Assembly: GCA_021414365.1 (NCBI GenBank)
Contig: JAIOOR010000021.1
Coordinates: 124,001-188,000 of the forward strand
Direction of reading: 5' to 3'
Length of the DNA stretch: 64,000 nucleotides
Source: Nitrosarchaeum sp.
Lineage (GTDB): Archaea; Thermoproteota; Nitrososphaeria; Nitrososphaerales; Nitrosopumilaceae
Shown piece after piece: positions 23,403-32,681 of the stretch. Position 1 is the stretch's first letter, and every line of letters starts with the position of its first letter. The notes under the pieces are model-generated. The model saw only the letters and a list, made by a program, of their open reading frames with translations, was not told where the DNA came from and searched no databases. A program made the translations under genes and the position numbers.

Positions 23403-24089
23403 TTGAAATCATTATTTATCACGGGAACTGATACGGACGTAGGAAAAACATACTTTACCGCTGGCCTTGCCGTGACTCTTCGTAAAATGGGCATTGACAT
23501 AGGAATAATGAAGCCTTTTGCTGCAGGAACTGCACAAAAAACTGGATTCAAATCCGAAGATGTAGAAATTTTAGCAAAAGCAGCTCAAGTAAATGATCCT
23601 GAGTCCTTGTTAAACCCACAATTTTTTCCAATCGCAGCTTCTCCTTACACTGCATCAAAAAATTTGAAAATAAAACCTAACATCAAACTAATCTTAGAGA
23701 GATTCAAAAAATTATCTAAATCACATTCAATGTTGCTAGTTGAAGGAATGGGTGGTATAATGACTCCAATTCTTAAAAATTATTTTGTATCTGATTTAAT
23801 CAAAGACATGAAATTATCTACAATAATTGTCACTAGAACAAAAGTTGGAACTGTTAATCATACTATAATGACTTGTAAGATGTGTGAAAAATACAAAATT
23901 TCGGTAAATGGGATTATAATTAATAATTTTGATGCTAATGGGTACAAAATTAAAGAATTAAAAAGAGATTTGGAAAGTTTAACTGGTTTTCCTGTAATTG
24001 GAACAATTCCATTTATTGATGATATGAGTGATGCATCTCTTTATAGTGTATTTAAAAAAAATGTTGATTTTAAATCAATACTGGGTTAA
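23403..24089 (+). CDS. bioD: ATP-dependent dethiobiotin synthetase
   Basis: 228 residues. The P-loop is GTDTDVGKTY near residues 8-17; KPFAAGTAQKTG and LLVEGMGGIMTPI (Mg/substrate) and IIVTRTKVGTVNHTIMT complete BioD. It carboxylates 7,8-diaminononanoate. The start is TTG (23403). It lies across a 3.4-kb gap from bioA on the opposite strand, so the pathway genes are not one operon. Confidence 0.92.
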   Translation: MKSLFITGTDTDVGKTYFTAGLAVTLRKMGIDIGIMKPFAAGTAQKTGFKSEDVEILAKAAQVNDPESLLNPQFFPIAASPYTASKNLKIKPNIKLILERFKKLSKSHSMLLVEGMGGIMTPILKNYFVSDLIKDMKLSTIIVTRTKVGTVNHTIMTCKMCEKYKISVNGIIINNFDANGYKIKELKRDLESLTGFPVIGTIPFIDDMSDASLYSVFKKNVDFKSILG

Positions 24090-24092
24090 TTT

Positions 24093-24638
24093 TTAAATTC
24101 GTAAAATTTTCAATTTCGTATCTCCCTGAACATTGACAAATTGTCCAATGTCGTAAATTATTTTTGAAAATGTTTCATTTTTCTTTGCAATTATGTATGT
24201 CTTGTTTTGAAAATCTAATTTTTCTGTAACTACTATCCAAATATTGTCTTTTATTGGTTGAATTTTTTCTAATTGATCTATTTTCTGCTTTATGATCTTT
24301 TTGTCATTGGTTTTTGGAATACATAATATCAGAGTTTTTTTTGGATCAATTTGAAGTGTTTTTAAATTTGGTATTATAATGTCTATCTTTATTCCATTAT
24401 GCTCTATTTTTCTTTGACTTGATATTAGCGCATTTGTCAAAATATAGTGTAACAATCCAGTGGCAAGAATTCCTAAACTTTCTTCTTTTTCCCCCATGGA
24501 AATTACTTTATTGTAACAATTTTCTAAAACATCTTCAATTATCTCTATAAATTTTGATTGAGATGTCCATTCTTGAATTCTCTCTGATTTTAGGTAATCA
24601 AATAGTAAATCTTTGATCAGATTTTGCTCTTCTTGCAT
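24093..24638 (-). CDS. Hypothetical protein
   Basis: 181 residues, soluble and mixed alpha/beta. The N-terminal half is helical (DLLFDYLKSERIQEWTSQSKFIEIIEDVLENCYNKVI); strands such as GIKIDIIIPNLKTL and LILCIPKTNDKK alternate with helices in the second half. No recognised motif. It starts only 4 bp downstream of the HMG-CoA synthase gene on the same strand, so co-transcription is likely. Confidence 0.5.
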   Translation of the reverse strand: MQEEQNLIKDLLFDYLKSERIQEWTSQSKFIEIIEDVLENCYNKVISMGEKEESLGILATGLLHYILTNALISSQRKIEHNGIKIDIIIPNLKTLQIDPKKTLILCIPKTNDKKIIKQKIDQLEKIQPIKDNIWIVVTEKLDFQNKTYIIAKKNETFSKIIYDIGQFVNVQGDTKLKILRI

Positions 24639-24642
24639 TAGT

Positions 24643-26040
24643 TTATTCGTTGAAAATGTATCGTCTTTCGCCTCTTGACTCAGTTGTGGTATTTACATCC
24701 ACTAAGATGAATTCTCTTTTTGTATTGAGCATTGATTCTTCTGGGGAGAGTTTGTTTTCATGGAGTATTTCGTATTCTTGCAGTGTGAGTTTTCTTCTTG
24801 GAGCAAGCTCTGCTTCTAAATTCATATCTTTTACAATTTCTTCATATTGGGGCTGAATTAAACCACTAAATACCATTGCACTACTACCACTTCCATATGA
24901 TCCAAATCCGACACGTTTTCCATTTAGATCAATTCCTTTCTGATATTCAAATTCAAGACAGCTTCTAAATCCAAGATACAATGACGCTGTGTATAAATTT
25001 CCAATCATCTTTGATGCAATTAACGAACTTGCAAGTTTTGATTCGTATACTTCTTGGAATTCTCTAGTCTTTGTAAATAGTTTTGTAAATTCATGGTCTT
25101 TTGCCATGAATTCTTCATCTCCTAGTACAGATTCAATTGTACCACGTGGATCTTTTGGTATTGGTTCTGGTTTTCCTATTTCTTGAATTATTTTTTTCCA
25201 TCTGGGGAGTTGACGCCATTCATGTCTTACCAGATATGCAAGAGCTTTTTTGCCCATGTTGCTATAAGGTAAGTGCATGTTAAGATAATCCATATGATCT
25301 AGTATTGTCTCGCCTGGTTCTAATTTTATTAATCCTGATGACAATGCTTTCTTTTTGTAAGTTTCAAGTGCTTTTCTTACTTGAATCATGTACAAAAGAT
25401 TAGAGTATTGTCCGTGTACAATAGGTGTTTCTTTTCCAAACGGTCTGTAAAAATCATATTCGTCTTTAATTGATGTGGCAGTAACTTTAGGATCAAATGC
25501 TAATAATCTCGGCTCATCATTAAGTAACATCACTACTGCGCCAGCACCTTGTGTCATCTCACCACTAGAACCCATGTCATATTTTGCTATGTCTGATACT
25601 ACAACTAACGCTTGTTTTCCTTCCGCTTCTCCTGCCCTAATCCAATTTGTATTATCATAAAGTGCATAAGAACCGCTAACACAAGCAAATTTTGTTTCTA
25701 CTCCACCACAGTGTTCAAAAGCACCTTGACCGTAAACTTGTTCTAACATTCCAATTACATACGAATTCATTGCTTTTGATTCATCAAATGAAGATTCTGT
25801 GGATACATACAACCTACCAATATCATCTGGTGATAACTTGTTTTTCTTCATAATCTGAAGACATGCATTTGCTGCTAGACATGCAGGGTCTTGATTGGTA
25901 TCTACAATTGCCATCTGAGATACTCCTAAACCCTTTTGCAATTTTTCTGGGTCTAACCCTCTCGCTTTAGCAAAATCAGCTGCATCTATGTATAGTCTTG
26001 GTATGTATATTGCAATGTCATCTATTCCAGCTGCCATCAA
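24643..26040 (-). CDS. mvaS: Hydroxymethylglutaryl-CoA synthase
   Basis: 465 residues, long form like eukaryotic HMGCS. The catalytic triad is visible: Glu in STESSFDESKA (E82), Cys in ETKFACVSGSYAL (C120) and His in TPIVHGQYSN (H209); the C-terminal GSYGSGSSAMVF motif is also typical. It condenses acetyl-CoA with acetoacetyl-CoA for mevalonate and archaeal lipid synthesis. A thiolase operon lies further on at 41.0 kb, not adjacent. Confidence 0.9.
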   Translation of the reverse strand: MMAAGIDDIAIYIPRLYIDAADFAKARGLDPEKLQKGLGVSQMAIVDTNQDPACLAANACLQIMKKNKLSPDDIGRLYVSTESSFDESKAMNSYVIGMLEQVYGQGAFEHCGGVETKFACVSGSYALYDNTNWIRAGEAEGKQALVVVSDIAKYDMGSSGEMTQGAGAVVMLLNDEPRLLAFDPKVTATSIKDEYDFYRPFGKETPIVHGQYSNLLYMIQVRKALETYKKKALSSGLIKLEPGETILDHMDYLNMHLPYSNMGKKALAYLVRHEWRQLPRWKKIIQEIGKPEPIPKDPRGTIESVLGDEEFMAKDHEFTKLFTKTREFQEVYESKLASSLIASKMIGNLYTASLYLGFRSCLEFEYQKGIDLNGKRVGFGSYGSGSSAMVFSGLIQPQYEEIVKDMNLEAELAPRRKLTLQEYEILHENKLSPEESMLNTKREFILVDVNTTTESRGERRYIFNE

Positions 26041-26148
26041 GCTTGCCTCCGTCTATACTCATTTAAAGATATTGAGCTAATTCTATCTTACTCATTAGGG
26101 AATTTTTACAATTTTTTATATACTTTATGATGATAGATCTATATTTTT

Positions 26149-26853
26149 CTATTTTTCTAACATGGAATTGAAAGTTTTTTCAAAAACATCATATGGCTGA
26201 GCTCCTCCGATCTTTGTTATTTTGTTATCTGGACTGATAACAAAAAATGCAGGTGTTCCTGTCAATCCAAGGTCTTTTGCATCTTTATTACTATTTACAA
26301 TTGTTGGAGTATGTTTTGAATCCACCATACATTTGGAAAATTCATCAATATTCAGGCCTACATCTCCTGCAAATTTAAGTAAATTCTTAGATGATGCCCA
26401 ACCATCGTTTTCACCCGTCCAATTATTATACAAAATATCATGGTATTTCCAGAATAAACCTTGATCATCTGCACAGTGAGCAGCATGAGCTGCAGTAACT
26501 GAGTCTGCTCCTATTATTGTAAAGTCTTTAAAAATTACCTTGACTTTACCCGTATCTACAAAGTTTTTGAATAATTCATCTTCTGTTGTGTGAAAAAACT
26601 GATTACAGAAATAACATTGATAGTCACCAAATTCTACCATTGTTATTGGTGCATTAGGATCTCCTAAAACAGGCGAACCATTTTCCATGAATGTGGCAAG
26701 TGTAATTTTTGCAGGACCGACATCTTGAGTCGTAGGCGTTGGTTTTACTGCAAGTTCTGGTTCATTATTTAGTAATCCAAATGAAAAAAACACTCCAACT
26801 ATTACAACTGATGCAATTCCTGCACCTATTACCAAAGATAAAGGATGAATCAA
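26149..26853 (-). CDS. Membrane-anchored DsbA-like thiol-disulphide oxidoreductase
   Basis: 234 residues. An N-terminal helix (about 3-28, PLSLVIGAGIASVVIVGVFFSFG) anchors it outside the membrane. The thioredoxin fold has MVEFGDYQCYFCNQFFHTTE with the active CYFC (C80, C83) and the cis-proline loop GLTGTPAFFVI. It probably introduces or repairs disulphides in secreted proteins. It stands alone, downstream of the HMG-CoA synthase start. Confidence 0.87.
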   Translation of the reverse strand: MIHPLSLVIGAGIASVVIVGVFFSFGLLNNEPELAVKPTPTTQDVGPAKITLATFMENGSPVLGDPNAPITMVEFGDYQCYFCNQFFHTTEDELFKNFVDTGKVKVIFKDFTIIGADSVTAAHAAHCADDQGLFWKYHDILYNNWTGENDGWASSKNLLKFAGDVGLNIDEFSKCMVDSKHTPTIVNSNKDAKDLGLTGTPAFFVISPDNKITKIGGAQPYDVFEKTFNSMLEK

Positions 26854-27064
26854 TAAACGTTGAATTTTTTTGAGACATTTAGTCTTTTGTACGGCAAATG
26901 TTTTTGGTGGTTTTTAAGATACTACATTTATTCATATTTTAAAAAAATATTGCATAAAATTTGATTATTGAATCAATTATTGTCTAGATGTATTTTCATC
27001 AGGTTGAATAAATTATTTTTATGGTGGTGGACTATTTATTCTACCTTAAATATGATGATAAATA

Positions 27065-28021
27065 ATGAGTTCAAAAGACGATGTTCTAATTGTTGAAGAT
27101 AGTCCAGCAATTGGTATGTTGCTAAAAAACTATCTTGAAAAATTAGGTTATACAAAAATTCATACTTGTACTAATGGCTCTACTGCAATTGAAGCATTCA
27201 AAGAACTTGTTAATCAAAGCAAACATCCTATAGTATTACTTGATTACATGCTTCCTGATATGGATGCACGATCAATTTTAACACAGTTATTAGAAATTCA
27301 ACCAAATGCACGAGTCGTCATGGAAACTGCTACAGAAAAAGATGATGAAGGAATTAAAGAACTAATTAGATTGGGCGTATACCAATATCTAGAAAAGCCA
27401 ATTCGTTTTGAAAATTTACAATCTATTTTTGAAACTATTGAACAAGAACAATCCTTTTTTGAAAAAGAATCTGAACAAGTAAAGACATTAAAACAAGAAA
27501 AACAGGAAGATCAAAAAAAAATACACGAACAAATCAATTTGATTCTCAAATCCTCAAAACAAATCAGCTTAAACTCCCTAGAACAAATGATTGGTTTTTC
27601 TGATGCTTCTATTTCTTTATATCTTAAAGAATTAGAAGACAGTGGAAAGATAATACAAATAGATGATAAAAAAGAGATTGCTTGTAATCAATGTGATTCT
27701 GTAAAAATCAGCCAAACATTTTATTGTCCTTTCTGTAAAAGTTCTAATTTCAAATTAGGTAAACTAATTGAACACTATGACTGTGGAAATATCTCTGAAG
27801 AAAATACATATGTTAATGACAAGTGCCCTAGCTGCAATAAAGTGATTAAAGCATTAGGTGTGGATTACAGAGTCATGCAAAATCACTATATCTGCAATAA
27901 CTGTAAAGGTTTTTTCACAGAAATTTCTACTGACTATCTTTGTTTAAAATGTGAAAACAAATTCAAACTTGATGAATGCAGATGGAAATCTGGCCCAAAT
28001 TATAAAACAATTCATCTTTGA
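27065..28021 (+). CDS. Response regulator with winged-helix and TackOD1-like zinc output
   Basis: 318 residues in four parts: a receiver domain (D60 in VLLDYMLP, acidic pocket E11/D12, Lys in EKPIRF), a coiled coil (about 122-155), a short helix-turn-helix (ISLNSLEQMIGFSDASISLYLKELEDSGKI, about 167-197), and a C-terminal region with five CxxC-type pairs (C207/210, 221/224, 254/257, 277/280, 293/296). This layout matches the thaumarchaeal output domain TackOD1. It likely transmits phosphorylation to DNA or protein targets. Confidence 0.78.
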   Translation: MSSKDDVLIVEDSPAIGMLLKNYLEKLGYTKIHTCTNGSTAIEAFKELVNQSKHPIVLLDYMLPDMDARSILTQLLEIQPNARVVMETATEKDDEGIKELIRLGVYQYLEKPIRFENLQSIFETIEQEQSFFEKESEQVKTLKQEKQEDQKKIHEQINLILKSSKQISLNSLEQMIGFSDASISLYLKELEDSGKIIQIDDKKEIACNQCDSVKISQTFYCPFCKSSNFKLGKLIEHYDCGNISEENTYVNDKCPSCNKVIKALGVDYRVMQNHYICNNCKGFFTEISTDYLCLKCENKFKLDECRWKSGPNYKTIHL

Positions 28022-28050
28022 TTACTTTTAAACGCTATATCTATCCCGAA

Positions 28051-30612
28051 CTAATATACTATAATGATACTTCTTGATACTAGATTATTTATTGCATTAT
28101 CTAATTCTGTGTCTGTAATTTGTTTTTGTTCGTGCCAAACATAAATTTGCTTTACCCATAAAGGATATTTCTCAAATAAAATTTGTTGATGAATGTCTGT
28201 TAGAGACACAATTTTTATGTTATTTTGTTTAAGATGGATAATTAGATTTTGAAGTGAGCCAATTCGTTCCTCATTTACTTCATTTTTAAACTCTCCATCT
28301 CTTATTGCAAAATCTGAAGGCTGCATGCTTATTAGTGCATATCCATATTGTTTTTGCTGAGTTTGTATTTTTGACAACATCTTTTCTTCTATAGTGCCTT
28401 TAAGAAATGGGTCATCATCTAGTAAATTTGGCATGTATGATGTTTCAGGAATGTGTATTGGATTTATTTTGACATTTGCTGCATCTGTTGTAGTCATTGC
28501 AGATATGTATGAGATATTGTTTTGTTTTAATGCATCCGTTGTGTAGTTGTTGAATTTTCCAAAAGGCGGAGAAAATATTTTTGAGTTAATTCCTAAAATT
28601 TTATAAATTTGATCATTTGTTTTCTGAATACTTGCAGATTGTTCTTCTATACCGTATACTGAATGATCTACTAATTCCCATCCTCTAATAGCTATGTCCA
28701 TCTGACTATTTTTCATATCTGATTGTTTTTTTAACAGATCAACGACTTTAGGATCATTGCCAAAAAATTTACCTAGTATACTTATTGTTACTGGAACACC
28801 ATTATCAGAAAATGTACTGATTAGGTTGTTTTGAACATCATTTAACCAAAAATCTTGTACATTATCGATCTTAAATGCAACACAACTACAATTTGGTTTT
28901 GTATTTTCTTTGTTAATCGTTTGATTTTCTATATTTTTCTGAAATGTCTCGGAATCATATTTGTCAATCTTTCCTACTGGAGTTAAGAGGTATCCTTTTG
29001 ACTTTAAAGTTGAGATTATACTTTTTAATTCATCAAATTTTGTTTGATTTACCTCATTCACATAACTCCCATCAACATATTTTGAAAATTCAAATGGATG
29101 CATCATTACTACTGCATATCCATAATCAAAAAGACTGTCATCGATTTGCTCCAGGATTTTATCTTTTGATAATTGTTCCCAATAAGACGTGACGGGATTT
29201 AATTTTGCTGTATATGCATCTATATCAAAATGATAAAAATCAGATTTTACAAATTTTGGTGGAATTTCAGTTGAAACAGATGGACTGATATGATCATAGC
29301 CGTATTTTTTTAATATCGTAATTGTTTTATTATCGAAAATATTTTCTGGTGGGATAAACACCTTTGGTTTGACTTGAAATAATTGCTGAATTTTATCATC
29401 TGTATTTTTAATGTATTTCTCTTGATCATCTGATGAAACACTAGTGATAACTTTATTGTTCCAACTATGACTTGCAATCTCAAATCTTGGATTTGTATGT
29501 ATTTGTTCTTTTATGGCATCGACTACTTTTGGATCATTTCCAATAACTCCTCCAATTACACCAATTGTAATACCTGCGTCCATATCTCCAAACGTCTTCA
29601 TCATTTGGATTTGTGTACTACTCAAAAAATAATCCTGTACATCATCAAATCTAAATGCCACACAATTGCAATACAACGAATCCATGTTTAACTGCTGGTT
29701 GTTTGTGAATATTTTGATTGGCTCATGATTACCCGAAAGTGTGACTTTTTTTGATGCTATGACTTTACCGTCATCTTTTGAAATAATATGAAATGCATAA
29801 GTTCCAATAGGTATGTTGGATATAGTAGCTTCCCCTTTATCTGAAATTGGCGATTCTGCAATCTTTGTTTTCTTTTTGTCATTAACTTGCACTAAAAAAT
29901 TTCCGTCTGATTTTAATAATTTCGTGTTTTGATCTTTATATGCATCTACAGTTATTGCAGAATTTATTATTTTTGGCCATTCTGTTATAATTTTAATGTC
30001 TTTTGAATTTGAAGATTGTATTTTAAGTGGAGTATATGTGAATTTTAATGCAGGATCAATTACAATATCTACACTGTAATAGTCATTATCAATTGTTTGT
30101 GGGAGCCAAAATCGCACCGTGTCTCCATTGAAATCTGTTTCATCAAAACCTACTATTTTCCCATTCATTGTTTTAAAAAATACACTTGTATTTGGTATTG
30201 GAGTTTGTCCATCATTGTAAAATACTCCAACTTTAATACCTCCTGATAATTTTATTACTATTTCCTCATTATTGGATTTTTCTTTAAGATCATAGTAGTC
30301 CGTTGCTTGATAATGATCATTATAATACACTTCAATTTTGTATTTATGTCCAAGCTCTAGATTTGTTATGCTGACTGGATTATTTTCTACTTGAATTTCT
30401 TTTACTGGTGTTTTTTCTAAATCTTTGTAAATTTTAAGTATAAGTGAATCTACGCCAGCTTTATTTCCATTTTCATATTTTATTAATAGATCTATATTGC
30501 CTGTATTTTCTGCAAAAGTGTTTTGAATTAACATTGAAAAAAATAGTATTGATATGACAGAATAAAAAACTAAATTGATTCTGGCCTGCATATTCTGTCC
30601 TTTTTTATTCAT
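28051..30612 (-). CDS. Secreted tandem polysaccharide-deacetylase-like protein
   Basis: 853 residues. Signal peptide (about 8-35), then beta-rich Ig/carboxypeptidase-regulatory-like segments to about 310, then two NodB-type barrels: repeat 1 starts CVAFRFDDVQDYF (D323/D324) with HSWNN near 382, repeat 2 starts CVAFKIDNVQDFW near 581. Repeat 1 keeps the Asp-Asp motif but has lost the second His; repeat 2 has lost both. The C-terminus (about 815-850) carries a W-x-x-x-I...W...I...A-I...L...I-I motif also seen in the 39.0-kb protein. It follows a PgaC-like glycosyltransferase gene and may bind or process the polymer. Confidence 0.75.
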   Translation of the reverse strand: MNKKGQNMQARINLVFYSVISILFFSMLIQNTFAENTGNIDLLIKYENGNKAGVDSLILKIYKDLEKTPVKEIQVENNPVSITNLELGHKYKIEVYYNDHYQATDYYDLKEKSNNEEIVIKLSGGIKVGVFYNDGQTPIPNTSVFFKTMNGKIVGFDETDFNGDTVRFWLPQTIDNDYYSVDIVIDPALKFTYTPLKIQSSNSKDIKIITEWPKIINSAITVDAYKDQNTKLLKSDGNFLVQVNDKKKTKIAESPISDKGEATISNIPIGTYAFHIISKDDGKVIASKKVTLSGNHEPIKIFTNNQQLNMDSLYCNCVAFRFDDVQDYFLSSTQIQMMKTFGDMDAGITIGVIGGVIGNDPKVVDAIKEQIHTNPRFEIASHSWNNKVITSVSSDDQEKYIKNTDDKIQQLFQVKPKVFIPPENIFDNKTITILKKYGYDHISPSVSTEIPPKFVKSDFYHFDIDAYTAKLNPVTSYWEQLSKDKILEQIDDSLFDYGYAVVMMHPFEFSKYVDGSYVNEVNQTKFDELKSIISTLKSKGYLLTPVGKIDKYDSETFQKNIENQTINKENTKPNCSCVAFKIDNVQDFWLNDVQNNLISTFSDNGVPVTISILGKFFGNDPKVVDLLKKQSDMKNSQMDIAIRGWELVDHSVYGIEEQSASIQKTNDQIYKILGINSKIFSPPFGKFNNYTTDALKQNNISYISAMTTTDAANVKINPIHIPETSYMPNLLDDDPFLKGTIEEKMLSKIQTQQKQYGYALISMQPSDFAIRDGEFKNEVNEERIGSLQNLIIHLKQNNIKIVSLTDIHQQILFEKYPLWVKQIYVWHEQKQITDTELDNAINNLVSRSIIIVY

Positions 30613-30785
30613 TACTTTGTATTAATATAGTTGTAAATAATATTTGAAATTGTACTTACCTATTTTTAATAATTTTTACTGCTTTATCTGTTATTAATTC
30701 AAAAAACATGTTTACTATCAGATATTTGATATGTTCTATTTGACTCTAATTTGCAAACATCTTTATTTTTTTACCTGTATGATTT

Positions 30786-32531
30786 TTATGATCTTTTTAT
30801 TCCTGTTCTTTTTGCACTTGTCCACACTGCTTTTTTATTTGTTAATTGCTCTGCTAGAGCTTTTAACAATAAAAAATCTGTAATCTGCTTAAACCCAAAA
30901 ACCAAAAGTCCAGCATACCATAATAATTTTGGATCTTCATCATCAATTCTTATCGCCAGTGCAGACATCAGATAATGAACTACTGTGAATATCGCTGATA
31001 CCTCCAGAACATATACCCAATCTCCTAAAATTATGCCCATTATTGCATTTGCGGTTGCGGTGAATCCTACTATTGGAGTAATTACCATTCCCAAAAACAA
31101 ATATGGTAATGATAATCTTTGCAGGTATCCAAATCTAGGGTTGACTAATGCATCTGAATGTCTTTTCAGCACTTGTATGTTTCCACGATACCATCTTTTT
31201 CTTTGTGCAACAAAATCATGTAATGTGTCAGGAGCTTCTGTATATGCAGTAGCTTTTGAACTTCCCTGAGTAATCAAACCTGCCTTTAGTAATTTTATAG
31301 TTTGATCAAAATCTTCCACAATTGTTTCTTTACCATATGACCCTAATTCTGTAAGAAATGATTTTTTAAAAGCGCCTAAAGCACCCGGTACAATAGTTAT
31401 TGAACCAAATACATCAAATGCACGTCTGACAATTTGAATTCCAGTAATGTATTCTAATGCTTGACATTTTGTAAGTAAATTCACTCTGTTTCTTACTTTG
31501 ATGTTTCCTGCAACTGCAGCAACATGTTCGTTTAGTTCAAACCCTCTGACTATTTCTTTTAACGAGTGACGTCCTATGATTGTATCTGCATCTTGAATTA
31601 CAATAATTTCACCTGTAGCATAAATCATCCCATAATTTAATGCAGATGCCTTTCCACCGTTTTCTTTATGGAGAACCATGATTTCATCTTTGTATTTCAT
31701 TGCAATTTCTAATGTTCTGTCTTTACTGCCGTCATCAACAAAGATAATTTCTTTTTTTGGATATTTTGTCTCCAGTAGTCCTTCTATTGTATTCGCAATT
31801 ACCTTTTCTTCATTATATGCTGGAACTATTATTGAAATTTTGGGAAATGTTTTGATATCTGGATGAGTATCTTCTCTATGTTTACTCAAAACTGCCATTG
31901 GAACAAATAACATTGTTGACCAAAACGATATGGTCATTGCCCAAAGTAAAATTATTCTTATGGGTGACTGTAGTAGCGTATATCCTTCATACGCAATCAT
32001 TGCAGCAATAATAAATGGTGAGCCTAACAAAAACCATAAAAATACTGATGGTACACGCTTGCCTGAAACATTTTTTGAGTATGGTTTTGTTCTGGCTTCA
32101 ACTAAATGATAAACTGTAATTGCTCCTCCTAATCCCATTGCTATTGAGCTAATTGGACCTAAAATGAAATAAACTGTAGATATCAAAAAAACAAAAATCA
32201 CTATAGTAAGCAAATATTGTATTGGATCTTTTTTATTTTTTTGATTTTTCTTATTCTCCAAACTCTCGTTTTCATTGATTTTCTTTTCATAAAATTTGAA
32301 TTCCTGTTTTTTCAAAGTTGTTTCAGGTTTTTTTTGCCTTGATGTTGGTTTGCTTTTTGGATAATCCGATGTTTCATTTAGATAATGTTTGGCTAATTGT
32401 TCGACATAAAGTAGATCTGCACTCCAAAGTGGAGTTTGTTGTTGAATTGATTTTTTGATTTTTTCAAGGCGTTTGCGATATCCCGCATCCTTCTTCAATA
32501 ATTCATCAATATCATCTATTATTGAACGCAA
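30786..32531 (-). CDS. Membrane GT2 glycosyltransferase, PgaC/IcaA-like
   Basis: 581 residues. After a soluble N-terminal region and membrane helices (about 104-212) comes a GT2 catalytic domain: PKISIIVPAYNEEKVI (231-245), DDGSKD (266), QDADT (DAD, 314-316), VEDFDQT (ED, 406-407) and the Q-x-x-RW motif QRKRW (443-447). More helices follow near 473-565. This is the D-D-D-QxxRW processive pattern of poly-beta-1,6-GlcNAc and cellulose-type synthases. The deacetylase-like gene downstream suggests a shared exopolysaccharide pathway. Confidence 0.83.
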   Translation of the reverse strand: MRSIIDDIDELLKKDAGYRKRLEKIKKSIQQQTPLWSADLLYVEQLAKHYLNETSDYPKSKPTSRQKKPETTLKKQEFKFYEKKINENESLENKKNQKNKKDPIQYLLTIVIFVFLISTVYFILGPISSIAMGLGGAITVYHLVEARTKPYSKNVSGKRVPSVFLWFLLGSPFIIAAMIAYEGYTLLQSPIRIILLWAMTISFWSTMLFVPMAVLSKHREDTHPDIKTFPKISIIVPAYNEEKVIANTIEGLLETKYPKKEIIFVDDGSKDRTLEIAMKYKDEIMVLHKENGGKASALNYGMIYATGEIIVIQDADTIIGRHSLKEIVRGFELNEHVAAVAGNIKVRNRVNLLTKCQALEYITGIQIVRRAFDVFGSITIVPGALGAFKKSFLTELGSYGKETIVEDFDQTIKLLKAGLITQGSSKATAYTEAPDTLHDFVAQRKRWYRGNIQVLKRHSDALVNPRFGYLQRLSLPYLFLGMVITPIVGFTATANAIMGIILGDWVYVLEVSAIFTVVHYLMSALAIRIDDEDPKLLWYAGLLVFGFKQITDFLLLKALAEQLTNKKAVWTSAKRTGIKRS

Positions 32532-32681
32532 TAATCTTTACTAGAATTGGATTGTTATATCAATTATTGTTTCAACTTCATGATCAATTTATTGGTGAAA
32601 TTGTTCAATTTTCTATATTTCTAATTAATGAGATTTCATGTTTAGACTAATCTAAATAAATGGGAATCTTTAAGCAAAAAC

